From the NCBI GenBank assembly GCA_033720695.1, contig JAWWCA010000032.1:1-20969 (forward strand): DNA of 20,969 nucleotides. The letters are read 5' to 3'. Source of the DNA: DATGQT01 sp033720695. GTDB taxonomy: Bacteria > Bacteroidota > Rhodothermia > Rhodothermales > Rubricoccaceae. Both the position numbers and the translations under genes were made by a program. Of the stretch, positions 1-6,995 are shown one piece after another. The notes below the pieces were generated by a model that searched no databases, was not told where the DNA came from, and saw only the letters and a list, made by a program, of their open reading frames with translations. Position 1 is the stretch's first letter; each line of letters starts with the position of its first letter.

Positions 1-1
1 C

Positions 2-670
2 GGGCGCGACGACCTCGACCTCGCCGAGCCGCCGCCGCCGGGCGAGCACATCCGCCTGAGCTTCCTCGACGGCGAGACCCGCCTCGGCCATAGCCTCCAA
101 CCCGACGGCGGCGCGGGCGCGGCCTGGGAGGCCGAGGTCGCCGCCACGCCCGGCCTCCTCCGAGACGGCCCCCTCGCCGTTCGTGTTGCCCTGGAGGAGA
201 TGGCGCCGCCGCCCGAGGGGTACGGCCGCTGGGTCCTCGACCTCGCCCGCACAGCCGCCCTCCCCCTGGACGAGGCCGACGGGCCAGGGTCGGGGGCCAC
301 CTTCGAGGTCGTGCTCACGCCGCAGGCGCCCACGCGGCGGCTCCGCGTCATCATCGGGACGGAGGCGTTCGCCGCCCAGGCGGCGGGTGGCATCCCGCTC
401 GTCCCCCTCGACGACGCCCTCCTGCCGGCGTATCCGAACCCGACGCGGCGGACGGCCTCTGTCCCCTACCAGCTCGCCGAGCGCGGGCCGGTGACGCTGG
501 CCGTGTACGACCTCCTCGGCCGCCGGATCGCCCTGCTCGTGGACGGGGAGCAAGACGGCGGGCGCCACGAGGCGCGCTGGGACGCGTCCGGCGCTGCGAG
601 CGGGGTCTACGTCTACCGCCTCCAGGTGGGGGACTTCAGCGCCACCGGCAAGCTCCTCATCCTCCGCTGA
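2..670 (+). CDS. C-terminal part of a T9SS-secreted protein (5' end outside window)
   Basis: The reading frame is open from base 2 to the TGA at 668-670, so the gene begins upstream of the window; an ATG at 200 is internal. The last ~85 residues form a T9SS type A sorting domain: a YPNPTRR motif, then strands ending in VYDLLGRRIALLVDG, and a C-terminal GVYVYRLQVG followed by KLLILR. In this family the domain directs export across the outer membrane and is then cleaved. The preceding ~135 residues are rich in Pro, Asp and Glu and I do not recognise a catalytic domain, so the function of the mature protein is unknown. The gene converges on the yqgE-like gene with 16 bases between the stops. The sorting domain closely resembles the one at the end of the 13422-14873 nuclease. 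Confidence 0.85.
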   Translation, partial: GRDDLDLAEPPPPGEHIRLSFLDGETRLGHSLQPDGGAGAAWEAEVAATPGLLRDGPLAVRVALEEMAPPPEGYGRWVLDLARTAALPLDEADGPGSGATFEVVLTPQAPTRRLRVIIGTEAFAAQAAGGIPLVPLDDALLPAYPNPTRRTASVPYQLAERGPVTLAVYDLLGRRIALLVDGEQDGGRHEARWDASGAASGVYVYRLQVGDFSATGKLLILR

Positions 671-686
671 CGCTGGGCCACGGCGG

Positions 687-1238
687 CTAGTTCATCCGCG
701 GGTCGTCCGGGAACGTCGAGAGGAGGGCGTAGTCGCCGCCGAGGCGGCGGAGCACCTGGCGCCAGAGGGCGTCGTCGCCGGCGGCGAAGACGAGGTCGGC
801 CGAGGCCGGGAGCACGATCCAGCTCCCCTCGTCCACCTCGCCGTCGAGCTGTCCGGCGCCCCATCCGCTGTAGCCGACGAAGAAGCGGACGGCCTCGGTC
901 TCCACCCAGCCGCCCTCGATGCCCGCGACGAGCGCGTCGAAGTCGCCGCCCCACCACACCCCGTCCACGACGGGGAGCGCCCCGTCGATGAGATCGCCGC
1001 AGGGGTGGAGGTAGTGGAGGGTGTCCATCTCGACCGGCCCGCCGAAGCCGAGGACGGCGTCGAAGGGGAGGGCGATGGTGGCGACCTCGGCGAGCTTGAA
1101 GTCGCAGGGCCGGTTGAGGACGAGGCCGAAGGAGCCCTCGGTGGTGTGCTCGCAGAGGAGGACGACGGTGCGCCGGAAGTTGGGGTCCGGCATCGGCGGC
1201 TCGGCGACGAGGAGGGTGCCCGGGGCGAGCGGGGTCAT
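687..1238 (-). CDS. YqgE/AlgH family protein (UPF0301/DUF179)
   Basis: A 183-residue protein of normal length for the YqgE/AlgH family. The N-terminus has the family pattern: PGTLLVAEPPMPDPNFRRTV, then VVLLCEHTTEGSFGLVLNRP, and later GFGGPVEMDTLHYLH and a VGYSGWGAGQLDGE segment, which is the conserved GYaGWgpGQLe signature. No signal peptide or membrane segment is visible, so it is probably cytoplasmic. The family is widely conserved in Gram-negative bacteria and its molecular role is not settled; the AlgH name comes from alginate regulation in Pseudomonas and should not be transferred here. It is the last gene of a leftward run with the lipase gene (90 bases upstream) and the kinase-like gene, so it may be co-transcribed. 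The start is an ATG at 1236-1238, exactly where family members begin. Confidence 0.92.
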   Translation of the reverse strand: MTPLAPGTLLVAEPPMPDPNFRRTVVLLCEHTTEGSFGLVLNRPCDFKLAEVATIALPFDAVLGFGGPVEMDTLHYLHPCGDLIDGALPVVDGVWWGGDFDALVAGIEGGWVETEAVRFFVGYSGWGAGQLDGEVDEGSWIVLPASADLVFAAGDDALWRQVLRRLGGDYALLSTFPDDPRMN

Positions 1239-1328
1239 GGAGAGGGGCGGTGGGGAGGGGCCGGCGCATACGAACGGACCGCTCCCTCAGGTCCCGCCCT
1301 GCCTCCCGGGTCCGCTCCGGGCCCCGCG

Positions 1329-2189
1329 CTACAGCCCCTGCTCGCGGAGGTGCTGCGCCACTGAGAGGTAGAAGGCGCCGGCGTCGAAGGCCGAGGCGGA
1401 GAGGCCGATCTGCCGGGCGTGGTCGGCGTCGACGGTGCCGAGGAAGCGCCCCCAGCGGGCGCTCTCGACCGTAACGAGGCCGTCGTTGACCCCGCCGAGG
1501 TCATGGAGGATGCGGTTGGGCACGGCGAGGGGCGGGTAGATCCCGACGTCGGTGCCCTTGCCAGCGCGGCCGGCGTAGCTCGCGCAGTAGACGCCGTCGG
1601 GGAGGGGGTGGGCGGGGTCGAAGACCCCCGCGACGTGCTCCGGCGTCAGCTCGGCCAGGGCCGCCTCCACGTTCGGCGCCTCCGCCTCGTAGGCCGCACG
1701 CCCGACGAAGTCCATGAAGCCGAGGGCCCAGGCCCGGAGGCGCTCCGGCTGGTCGAGGAGGTAGCGGACGATGGCGCTGCCCCGGTGCGGCGTCGAGACG
1801 GTGACGATGGAGGCGATGCGGGGCGCGTCGCCCATCGGCCCGGCGAGGTGCCGCGCGTCGAGGCCCGCCGACGAGAACGCGACCAGGTTCACCTTCTCCG
1901 CGCCGGTCTCCTCCCGAACGTGCGCGATCCGCTCGCGCCACGCCGCCGCCCGGACGGCGACGGTGTCGTAGGGGTTGACGTGGGGGGCGTAGGCCCAGAC
2001 GCCGTGGCCGCGGAGGTGCATGGCCTCGGCGTGGAGCACGCCGCCACTCACGAGGTTGGCGAGGGCGCCGAACCCGTGCATGAGCACGACCGGGTGGCGC
2101 GTGGGGCAGAGCGGCGGCTGGGGGAACGGCGTCAGCTCCACCACCCGCCGGGCGACGGCCTCCGCGCTGCGGGTGAGGCGTTCGAGCAC
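1329..2189 (-). CDS. alpha/beta-hydrolase, bacterial triacylglycerol lipase-like
   Basis: A 286-residue alpha/beta-hydrolase resembling bacterial lipases. Visible elements in order: an oxyanion-hole HGFG at about residues 38-41; the nucleophile elbow VNLVAFSSAGLDAR with the candidate Ser at 106; the lipase-type NDGLVTVESARWG with the candidate Asp at 236; and DADHARQIG with the candidate His at 257. The spacing of Ser, Asp and His fits the family. The nucleophile pentapeptide reads A-F-S-S-A where G-x-S-x-G is normal, so both glycines are replaced by alanine. There is no clear signal peptide, so it may be intracellular. The start is a GTG at 2187-2189; I see no better ATG. The substrate (lipid, polyhydroxyalkanoate or other ester) cannot be told from sequence. 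It lies 82 bases downstream of the dolichol-kinase-like gene. Confidence 0.85.
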   Translation of the reverse strand: MLERLTRSAEAVARRVVELTPFPQPPLCPTRHPVVLMHGFGALANLVSGGVLHAEAMHLRGHGVWAYAPHVNPYDTVAVRAAAWRERIAHVREETGAEKVNLVAFSSAGLDARHLAGPMGDAPRIASIVTVSTPHRGSAIVRYLLDQPERLRAWALGFMDFVGRAAYEAEAPNVEAALAELTPEHVAGVFDPAHPLPDGVYCASYAGRAGKGTDVGIYPPLAVPNRILHDLGGVNDGLVTVESARWGRFLGTVDADHARQIGLSASAFDAGAFYLSVAQHLREQGL

Positions 2190-2271
2190 GGGACGGTTGA
2201 CGGTTAGAGGGGCACGGGCCGACGCCTACGACGGGCGGCGCCGCACGATCCGCGAGGGCGCCGCCCTCGGC

Positions 2272-2904
2272 TCAGAGCAATGCCATCACCAGCCCGGCCA
2301 GGAGCGGGACGCGGACGTTGTCGTTGATGGGGAAGGGGAGGGCCTCGGCCACGGTGCCGGCGAGGGCGCCGAGGCCGAGCTGGAGCGGGGCCAGGGGCGC
2401 GTACCCCGGCGCCACGAGCGCGGTGAGGGGGAGCACCGTCAGCAGGCCCGTCAGGAAGAACGCGGCCGAGCCCTCCAGCGACTTCGGCGAGAACGGGTAG
2501 CGGTGGCGCCCGTACCGCCGCCCTACGACGGCCGCCGCGCCGTCGCCCACCATCTGAATGGCGAGGGCGGCGGCGGCGATCGGGGCCGGGAAGAGGGCCG
2601 CGCAGAGGGCCGCCGAGACGCACATCCACGTGGCGCCGTTGAGCACGAGGGGGCCGCCGAACGGGGGCTGCTCCTCCGGCCGCATGATGGCGCCGAACAC
2701 CCCCTCGATCCATCGGTGGAGCCAGGCCCAGCGTTGCCGCGCCACGTCGAGGAAGACGGCCACGACGGCGAGGGGGACGAGGAACAGTAGCATCGCCGTC
2801 CGCCCGAGCACGAGAAGGCCGACCGGGCCAAGGAGGGCGCCGAGGTGGAGCGCCTTCCGCTTCAGCTCGGCGCCGTACGACAGGACGGGGACGTGGTCAC
2901 TCAC
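2272..2904 (-). CDS. dolichol/phytol kinase-like (SEC59 family) integral membrane protein
   Basis: A polytopic membrane protein of about 210 residues. Family motifs are MVGDGAAAVVGRRYGRHRYP (GDG at about 120-122), KSLEGS at 141-146 and EALPFPINDNVRVP at 187-200, matching the GDG...KSleGS...E..NDN pattern of CTP-dependent polyprenol kinases (dolichol kinase, phytol kinase VTE5) and the related CDP-diglyceride synthase fold. About five or six hydrophobic helices are visible. By family, it would phosphorylate an isoprenoid alcohol in the membrane; the actual lipid is unknown. The frame continues upstream to 3810, but that portion is low-complexity shadow of the opposite-strand hydrolase. I place the start at the GTG at 2902-2904, where KRKALHLGAL follows in the usual position. 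It is divergent from the 2974 gene across 69 bases and heads a leftward run of three genes. Confidence 0.8.
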   Translation of the reverse strand: MSDHVPVLSYGAELKRKALHLGALLGPVGLLVLGRTAMLLFLVPLAVVAVFLDVARQRWAWLHRWIEGVFGAIMRPEEQPPFGGPLVLNGATWMCVSAALCAALFPAPIAAAALAIQMVGDGAAAVVGRRYGRHRYPFSPKSLEGSAAFFLTGLLTVLPLTALVAPGYAPLAPLQLGLGALAGTVAEALPFPINDNVRVPLLAGLVMALL

Positions 2905-2973
2905 GGGCGGACGGAAACAACGGCCGCAAGCTACGGGGTTCCAGAGCCCCTCGCTCACCCGATCCCCGTCGCC

Positions 2974-3822
2974 ATGACGTCCGTGACCCGCTGCGCCCTC
3001 CTCCTCGCTGCCATGATGCTGCTCGCCGCCTGCGCCGATGACGACTACGCCGACCGGATGGCCCAGGAGCACGCCGACGACGCGCCCACGGCCTCGGCCG
3101 CCACCACCGGCGCCGACGCCCTCGACGTCGCCGCCGAAGAGGTGGTCTACGCCACCGTCGAGGGCGAGCCCGTCACCGGGTACCTCGCCCGCCCCGCAGG
3201 CGCCGAGGTGGACGCTCGCCCCGGGCTCCTCGTGATCCACGAGTGGTGGGGCCTCAACGACAACATCCGCGCGATGACCCGCCGCCTCGCCGACCAGGGC
3301 TACACCGCCCTCGCCGTCGACCTCTACGGCGGGCGCGTCGCGCAGACCCCGGACTCGGCCCGCGCCATCATGCAGGCCGCGATGGGCCGAGAGGCGCAGC
3401 TCACCGACAACCTCACCCAGGCGTACGAGTACCTCGTCACCCAGCAGCAGGCCCCCCGGGTGGGCGCCCTCGGGTGGTGCTTCGGCGGCGGCTGGAGCCT
3501 CCGTACCGCCCTCGCCCTCCCCGAGCGGCTCGACGCGGTCGTGGTCTACTACGGCGAGCCTGTCACCGACCGCGACCGCCTCGCGACGCTCGAGATGCCC
3601 GTCCTCGGCATCTTCGGCGCCGAGGACCGGGGCATCCCCGTCGACCGCGTCCGCGAGATGGAGCAGGCGCTCCAGGACCTCGGCAAGGACGCGCTCATCC
3701 TCGTCTACGAGGGCGTCGGCCACGCCTTCGCCAACCCCTCCGGCGACAACTACGACCCCACGGCCGCCCAGGGCGCGTGGGAGTCGACGACGGCGTTCCT
3801 CGCCCGCCACCTCCAGCCCTAA
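2974..3822 (+). CDS. dienelactone hydrolase family lipoprotein
   Basis: 282 residues. The start is the ATG at 2974, which gives a textbook lipoprotein signal: RCALLLAAMMLLAAC with the lipobox cysteine at residue 20, followed by Asp-rich ADDD; an upstream in-frame start at 2845 would bury it. A low-complexity linker (to ~55) precedes a dienelactone hydrolase domain. HEWWGLNDNIR (Glu90), LGWCFGGGWS (nucleophile Cys169), FGAEDRGIP (Asp218) and GVGHAFANP (His250) match the Cys-Asp-His triad and the N-terminal Glu of the family. It is therefore probably a membrane-anchored, periplasm-facing hydrolase of lactones or esters; many family members do not act on dienelactone itself. It converges on thiE, with 22 bases between the genes. 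All catalytic residues are present. Confidence 0.93.
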   Translation: MTSVTRCALLLAAMMLLAACADDDYADRMAQEHADDAPTASAATTGADALDVAAEEVVYATVEGEPVTGYLARPAGAEVDARPGLLVIHEWWGLNDNIRAMTRRLADQGYTALAVDLYGGRVAQTPDSARAIMQAAMGREAQLTDNLTQAYEYLVTQQQAPRVGALGWCFGGGWSLRTALALPERLDAVVVYYGEPVTDRDRLATLEMPVLGIFGAEDRGIPVDRVREMEQALQDLGKDALILVYEGVGHAFANPSGDNYDPTAAQGAWESTTAFLARHLQP

Positions 3823-3844
3823 GGCTGGCCCCGGGCGCCGGCTG

Positions 3845-4480
3845 TCACGCCCGCTGCTCGAGCGCCTCCCGGAAGCGGGCCGTGGCCGCCCGGGGGTCGG
3901 GCGCCGTCGTCACCGCCGTCATGACGGCGACGCCGTGGGCGCCGGCCTCGAGCGCCGGGCGCACCCGCTCCGGCGTGAGCCCGCCGATGGCGACGACGGG
4001 GACGCCGACCGCCCTGCAGGCCGTCGCCAGCCCCTCCAGCCCCTTCACCGAGGCGGGGTTCGCCTTCGAGCGCGTCGCGAAGACGGGCCCGAAGCCGATG
4101 TAGTCGGCCCCCGCGGCCTCGGCCGCGCGCGCCGCCTCGGCCGTGGTGGCCGTCGCGCCGACGATCCGGGTGGGACCCCCGCAACGGGCGAGCACCGCCC
4201 GCGCCGCGCCGATGGGGAGGTCGAGCTGCCCGAGGTGGACGCCGTCGGCGCCGACGGCGAGGGCGAGGGCGAGGTGGTCGTCCACGATGAGCGGGACGCC
4301 GGCCTCGCGGCACACCTCGACCGCCGGGCCGAGGCCGGCGAGGAGGCTGCGCACGGTCCCCCGCTTCTGGCGGAACTGGAGGGTGTCGGCGCCGCCCTCG
4401 ACCGCGAGGCGCGCCAGCTCCGCGTGGGAGAAGCGCTGCTGGAAGAGGAAGTCGGTGAGGACGTGGAGCCGGCCGATCAT
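3845..4480 (-). CDS. thiE: thiamine phosphate synthase
   Basis: A 211-residue TIM-barrel protein matching ThiE, which joins HMP-pyrophosphate and the thiazole phosphate to give thiamine monophosphate. Motifs: LQFRQKRGT (~34-42, pyrophosphate-binding region), PLIVDDHLALALAVGADGVH with LGQLD following (~63-87), GATATTAEAARAAEAAGADY then IGFGPVFATRSKANP (~109-142) and VPVVAIGGLTPERV (~160-173). The family's usual I-V-N-D is I-V-D-D here, a variant seen in homologues. The start is the ATG at 4478-4480. No other thiamine gene is in the window, and I see no TPP-riboswitch-like sequence in the 91 bases upstream, so the gene looks isolated. Some ThiE-like proteins are TenI (aminotautomerase); the retained GPVF-T-x-x-K and QFRQK regions favour ThiE. 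Confidence 0.88.
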   Translation of the reverse strand: MIGRLHVLTDFLFQQRFSHAELARLAVEGGADTLQFRQKRGTVRSLLAGLGPAVEVCREAGVPLIVDDHLALALAVGADGVHLGQLDLPIGAARAVLARCGGPTRIVGATATTAEAARAAEAAGADYIGFGPVFATRSKANPASVKGLEGLATACRAVGVPVVAIGGLTPERVRPALEAGAHGVAVMTAVTTAPDPRAATARFREALEQRA

Positions 4481-4571
4481 GAGAGTGCGAGGGGCGAAGG
4501 ATGGGAAGATCGCTGTAGGTTAGTCCGGCGCGCCTCCTGCCTTCTTCGACCTTCGACTTCAGGCTCCCCGT

Positions 4572-5096
4572 ATGATCTCTCCCCTCACACTGTATGAACT
4601 CGACGACGAGCTGCTCCACCTCGAGGCCGAGCTGCTCGAGGCCGGCGGCGCCGTCGACGAGGCGACCGACGCCCGCCACACCGCCCTCCTCGACGCCCGC
4701 GACGACAAGGTCGAAGCCTACTGCATGATGATCCGCCGGTTCGAGGCGACGGCTGAGGCCGTCAAGGCCGAGCGGCAGCGGCTCCAGGACGCCGAGCGCG
4801 CGCTCGCGACCGCGGCCAAGCGGCTCAAGGACCGCCTCTGCGACTCGATGCGCGCCCGCGGCGAGCACGAGTGCCTCACCGCCCTCGGGAAGGTCCGCGT
4901 GCAGCAGGCCAGCCGCCGCGCCGTCGAGCTGCTCGTCGAGCCCGACGCCCTCCCCGAGCCGTACCGCCGCGTCCGCACCGACGCTGACCTCGGCGCCCTC
5001 GCCGCCGACCTCGCCTCCGACGACGCCGAGGCCCGTGCCCGCGCCGAGGCCGTGGCCCGGCTCGCCGAGGCGTCGTTCTACGTGCGGATCTACTGA
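4572..5096 (+). CDS. siphovirus Gp157-family protein
   Basis: A 174-residue, mostly helical protein. The layout matches the siphovirus Gp157 family (Pfam Sipho_Gp157): an N-terminal LTLYELDDELLHLEAELLEA, a central segment DARDDKVEAYCMMIRRFEAT with the family's K-x-x-x-Y/N region, a coiled coil of KAERQRLQDAERALATAAKR then LKDRL, and a C-terminal beta segment LTALGKVRVQQASRRAVELL followed by PDALPEPYRRV. Family members sit in phage early regions next to recombination and single-strand-binding genes and were first noted in Streptococcus thermophilus phages; the biochemical function is not established. Here no other phage gene is nearby: thiE is divergent on one side and a receiver-domain gene follows 97 bases downstream. 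The ~50 residues at the C-terminus are an Ala/Asp/Glu-rich extension. The start is the ATG at 4572, where the LTLYEL motif begins in family members. Confidence 0.75.
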   Translation: MISPLTLYELDDELLHLEAELLEAGGAVDEATDARHTALLDARDDKVEAYCMMIRRFEATAEAVKAERQRLQDAERALATAAKRLKDRLCDSMRARGEHECLTALGKVRVQQASRRAVELLVEPDALPEPYRRVRTDADLGALAADLASDDAEARARAEAVARLAEASFYVRIY

Positions 5097-5193
5097 CCCC
5101 GTTTTGCCGGCCTCGCGCCCCGCCGATCGGCCTCGGCGGAACCGCGGGCGGCGTTGGCGTTACTGTAGCTCCCCCGCTCCTCCCTTCCCCTTT

Positions 5194-5577
5194 ATGTCCG
5201 AGCCTCTCCGGGCGCTCGTCGTGGACGACGAGCCCGACGTCGAGCTTCTCTTCACGCAGCGCTTCCGGCGCGAGACGCGGAAGGGGATCGTCTCCCTCCA
5301 CTTCGCCTCCTCCGGCGCAGACGCCCTCCGCTTCCTCCGCGACCGCGACATCGACGTCGTCCTCGTCCTCTCCGACATCAACATGCCCGGGATGACGGGG
5401 CTCGAGCTCCTCCGCGTGGTCAAGGAGGAGTTCCCCGACCTCCGTGTCCTCATGGTGACGGCCTACGACGACGCGACGATGCAGCAGGAGGCGCTCTCGC
5501 ACGGGGCCGAGGGCTACCTCACGAAGCCGCTCGATTTCAGCGAGCTCAAGCGCGAGGTGTTCAAGATCGAGGCCTGA
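5194..5577 (+). CDS. single-domain response regulator (receiver only)
   Basis: A 127-residue CheY-like receiver with no output domain. Key residues are all present: the acidic pair Asp11/Asp12 in VVDDEP, the phospho-acceptor Asp61 in LVLSDINMPGMTG, Thr89 in LMVTAYDD and Lys111 in YLTKPLD. The start is the ATG at 5194; an in-frame upstream extension to 5035 is low-complexity and overlaps the preceding gene. No kinase is adjacent; the only kinase in the window is the multi-PAS protein at 9143-13321, which lacks its own receiver, so pairing is possible but not shown. The protein could act through protein-protein contact as a CheY or Spo0F type relay. It lies 88 bases upstream of the 6-phosphogluconate dehydrogenase gene in the same orientation. 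Confidence 0.93.
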   Translation: MSEPLRALVVDDEPDVELLFTQRFRRETRKGIVSLHFASSGADALRFLRDRDIDVVLVLSDINMPGMTGLELLRVVKEEFPDLRVLMVTAYDDATMQQEALSHGAEGYLTKPLDFSELKREVFKIEA

Positions 5578-5665
5578 GCCCCGCGAGGCGGCCCTGCCCG
5601 CCGGCCCCCGGCGCGCTCGACGCACGGTCCGCGTCCCCGTGTCCCGCAACCAACCCGCCGCTCCC

Positions 5666-6694
5666 ATGGAACTCGGCATGATCGGCCTCGGCCGGATGGG
5701 CCTCAACATGACGCTCCGCCTCCTCCGCGGGGGCCACCGCGTGGTGGTCTGGAACCGGCACCGCGCGGCCGTTGAGGTGGCCGCAGGAGAGGGGGCCGAG
5801 GCGGCAGCCGAGGTCGAGGACTTCGCCTCGGCGCTCGCCGCGCCGCGCGTGGTCTGGCTGATGCTGCCCGCAGGCCGCGTCACCGAGGAATACGTGCGCC
5901 TCCTCCTCGACGTGCTCGACCCCGGCGACGTGATCGTGGACGGCGCCAACTCTCGCTACACCGACACCCTCCGCCTCGCCGAGGCGGTCGAGGGCCGCGG
6001 GCTCCACCTCGTCGACGCCGGGGTGAGCGGGGGCATCTGGGGTCTCGAAGGGGGGTACAGCCTCATGGTCGGCGGCGGCGACGTGGCCGTGGGTCGGCTC
6101 GTCCCGGCGCTGAGGACGCTGGCGCCCGGTGAAGCGAGCGGCTGGGGGCATGTCGGGCCCGTCGGCAGCGGGCACTTTGTCAAGATGATCCACAACGGGA
6201 TCGAGTACGGGCTGATGCAGGCCTACGCCGAGGGGTTCGCGCTCTTGGAGGCCAAGAAGGAGATGGGCATGCGCGACGGCGCGCCGGTCCCGCTCGACTT
6301 CGACCTCGCCCAGGTCGCCGAGCTCTGGCGCGAGGGCTCCGTCGTCCGCTCGTGGCTGCTCGACCTCGCCGCCGAGGCCCTCGCCGCGCGTCCCGCCCTC
6401 CACGGCGTCGCGCCGTGGGTGCCCGACTCCGGCGAGGGGCGGTGGACGGTCGAGGAGGCCGTGGCCCTCCGCGTGCCCGCACCCGTCATCGCTGCGTCGC
6501 TCTTCGAGCGGTTCCAGTCGCGCAACGACCGGGCCTTCGCGTACCGCCTGCTCTCGGCGCTGCGCGGCGGGTTCGGAGGGCACCCCGTCAAGGCCGAGCC
6601 CGGCGCTGTGGGCGCCCGCCCGGACGGGACGCTCGACGTGATCCCGGGCGGGCCCCAGACGGAAGGGGCGACGACGGTGCCCGACGAGCCCTGA
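5666..6694 (+). CDS. gnd: 6-phosphogluconate dehydrogenase, decarboxylating (short YqeC/Gnd2-type)
   Basis: 342 residues, the length of the short bacterial form rather than the ~470-residue classical enzyme. It oxidises and decarboxylates 6-phosphogluconate to ribulose 5-phosphate. Visible elements: the Rossmann motif GLGRMG (7-12), DGANSRYTD (~92-100), VDAGVSGGIWGLEGGYSLMV (116-135) and the catalytic region GHFVKMIHNGIEYG with Lys173, Asn177 and Glu180, equivalent to Lys183/Asn187/Glu190 of the sheep enzyme. After the second strand the sequence is VVVWNRHR (Asn30, Arg31). Asn-Arg at this place is the NADP-binding pattern of classical enzymes, whereas short NAD-dependent forms usually carry Asp. 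I use the ATG at 5666 because it puts the first strand at the terminus; a GTG at 5639 would add nine residues. The last ~30 residues form a Gly/Pro-rich tail. Confidence 0.9.
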   Translation: MELGMIGLGRMGLNMTLRLLRGGHRVVVWNRHRAAVEVAAGEGAEAAAEVEDFASALAAPRVVWLMLPAGRVTEEYVRLLLDVLDPGDVIVDGANSRYTDTLRLAEAVEGRGLHLVDAGVSGGIWGLEGGYSLMVGGGDVAVGRLVPALRTLAPGEASGWGHVGPVGSGHFVKMIHNGIEYGLMQAYAEGFALLEAKKEMGMRDGAPVPLDFDLAQVAELWREGSVVRSWLLDLAAEALAARPALHGVAPWVPDSGEGRWTVEEAVALRVPAPVIAASLFERFQSRNDRAFAYRLLSALRGGFGGHPVKAEPGAVGARPDGTLDVIPGGPQTEGATTVPDEP

Positions 6695-6766
6695 GCGCCG
6701 CCCAGCCCGCCGGCTCTTCACACACTTTCCGGTCGGGGCGGCTTTCCGCCGGGTGGCGGGGCCCCG

Positions 6767-6774
6767 TATCTTTG
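6767..6774 (+). promoter_or_regulatory. Bacteroidota-type -7 box TATCTTTG upstream of tRNA-Phe
   Basis: TATCTTTG is a perfect match to the Bacteroidota sigma-70 -7 consensus TAnnTTTG. It lies 38 bases upstream of the tRNA-Phe 5' end, in otherwise almost A/T-free DNA. A CTTTCC about 21 bases further upstream could serve as a weak -33 element. Confidence 0.6.
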
Positions 6775-6812
6775 CCGCCCTGTCGCGCGCCGCCCGGCGC
6801 GCCCGTTCTTTC

Positions 6813-6885
6813 GGCTGGGTAGCTCAGGTGGTAGAGCAATGGACTGAAAATCCATGTGTCGGCGGTTCGAGTCCGTCCCCAGCCA
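6813..6885 (+). tRNA. tRNA-Phe (anticodon GAA)
   Basis: A complete 73-base cloverleaf. The acceptor stem GGCTGGG (6813-6819) pairs with CCCAGCC (6878-6884), with discriminator A at 6885. The D stem is GCTC/GAGC, and the anticodon stem ATGGA/TCCAT encloses the loop CTGAAAA with anticodon GAA at 6846-6848. The variable loop is GTGTC and the T arm is GGCGG-TTCGAGT-CCGTC with one G-T pair. CCA is not encoded (CGA follows), so it must be added after transcription. Confidence 0.97.
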
Positions 6886-6894
6886 CGAGGCCGC

Positions 6895-6909
6895 GCACGA
6901 GCGTCGTGC
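6895..6909 (+). terminator. hairpin just after tRNA-Phe, possible terminator
   Basis: GCACGA-GCG-TCGTGC forms a perfect 6-bp stem with a 3-base loop, starting ten bases after the tRNA. No T-tract follows, so termination is only suggested by position. A second weaker hairpin, GCTCTC...GAGAGC, lies at 6941-6962. Confidence 0.35.
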
Positions 6910-6995
6910 CCTGCCCTCTGGACCTCGACGCGAAAGGACGGCTCTCGCGATGGCCAGAGAGCGCGCGTGGATCCGGCTAGGCTCTCCTGCCGAGG

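Noticed and set aside
2905..3810. N-terminal half of the long minus-strand frame joined to the dolichol-kinase-like protein
   Set aside because: It lies opposite the well-supported dienelactone hydrolase gene and has shadow composition; the kinase-like protein starts at the GTG at 2904.
6753..6980. Plus-strand frame with AQVVEQWTENPCVGGSSPSP
   Set aside because: It is a translation of tRNA-Phe, a well-known spurious annotation; the cloverleaf explains the sequence.
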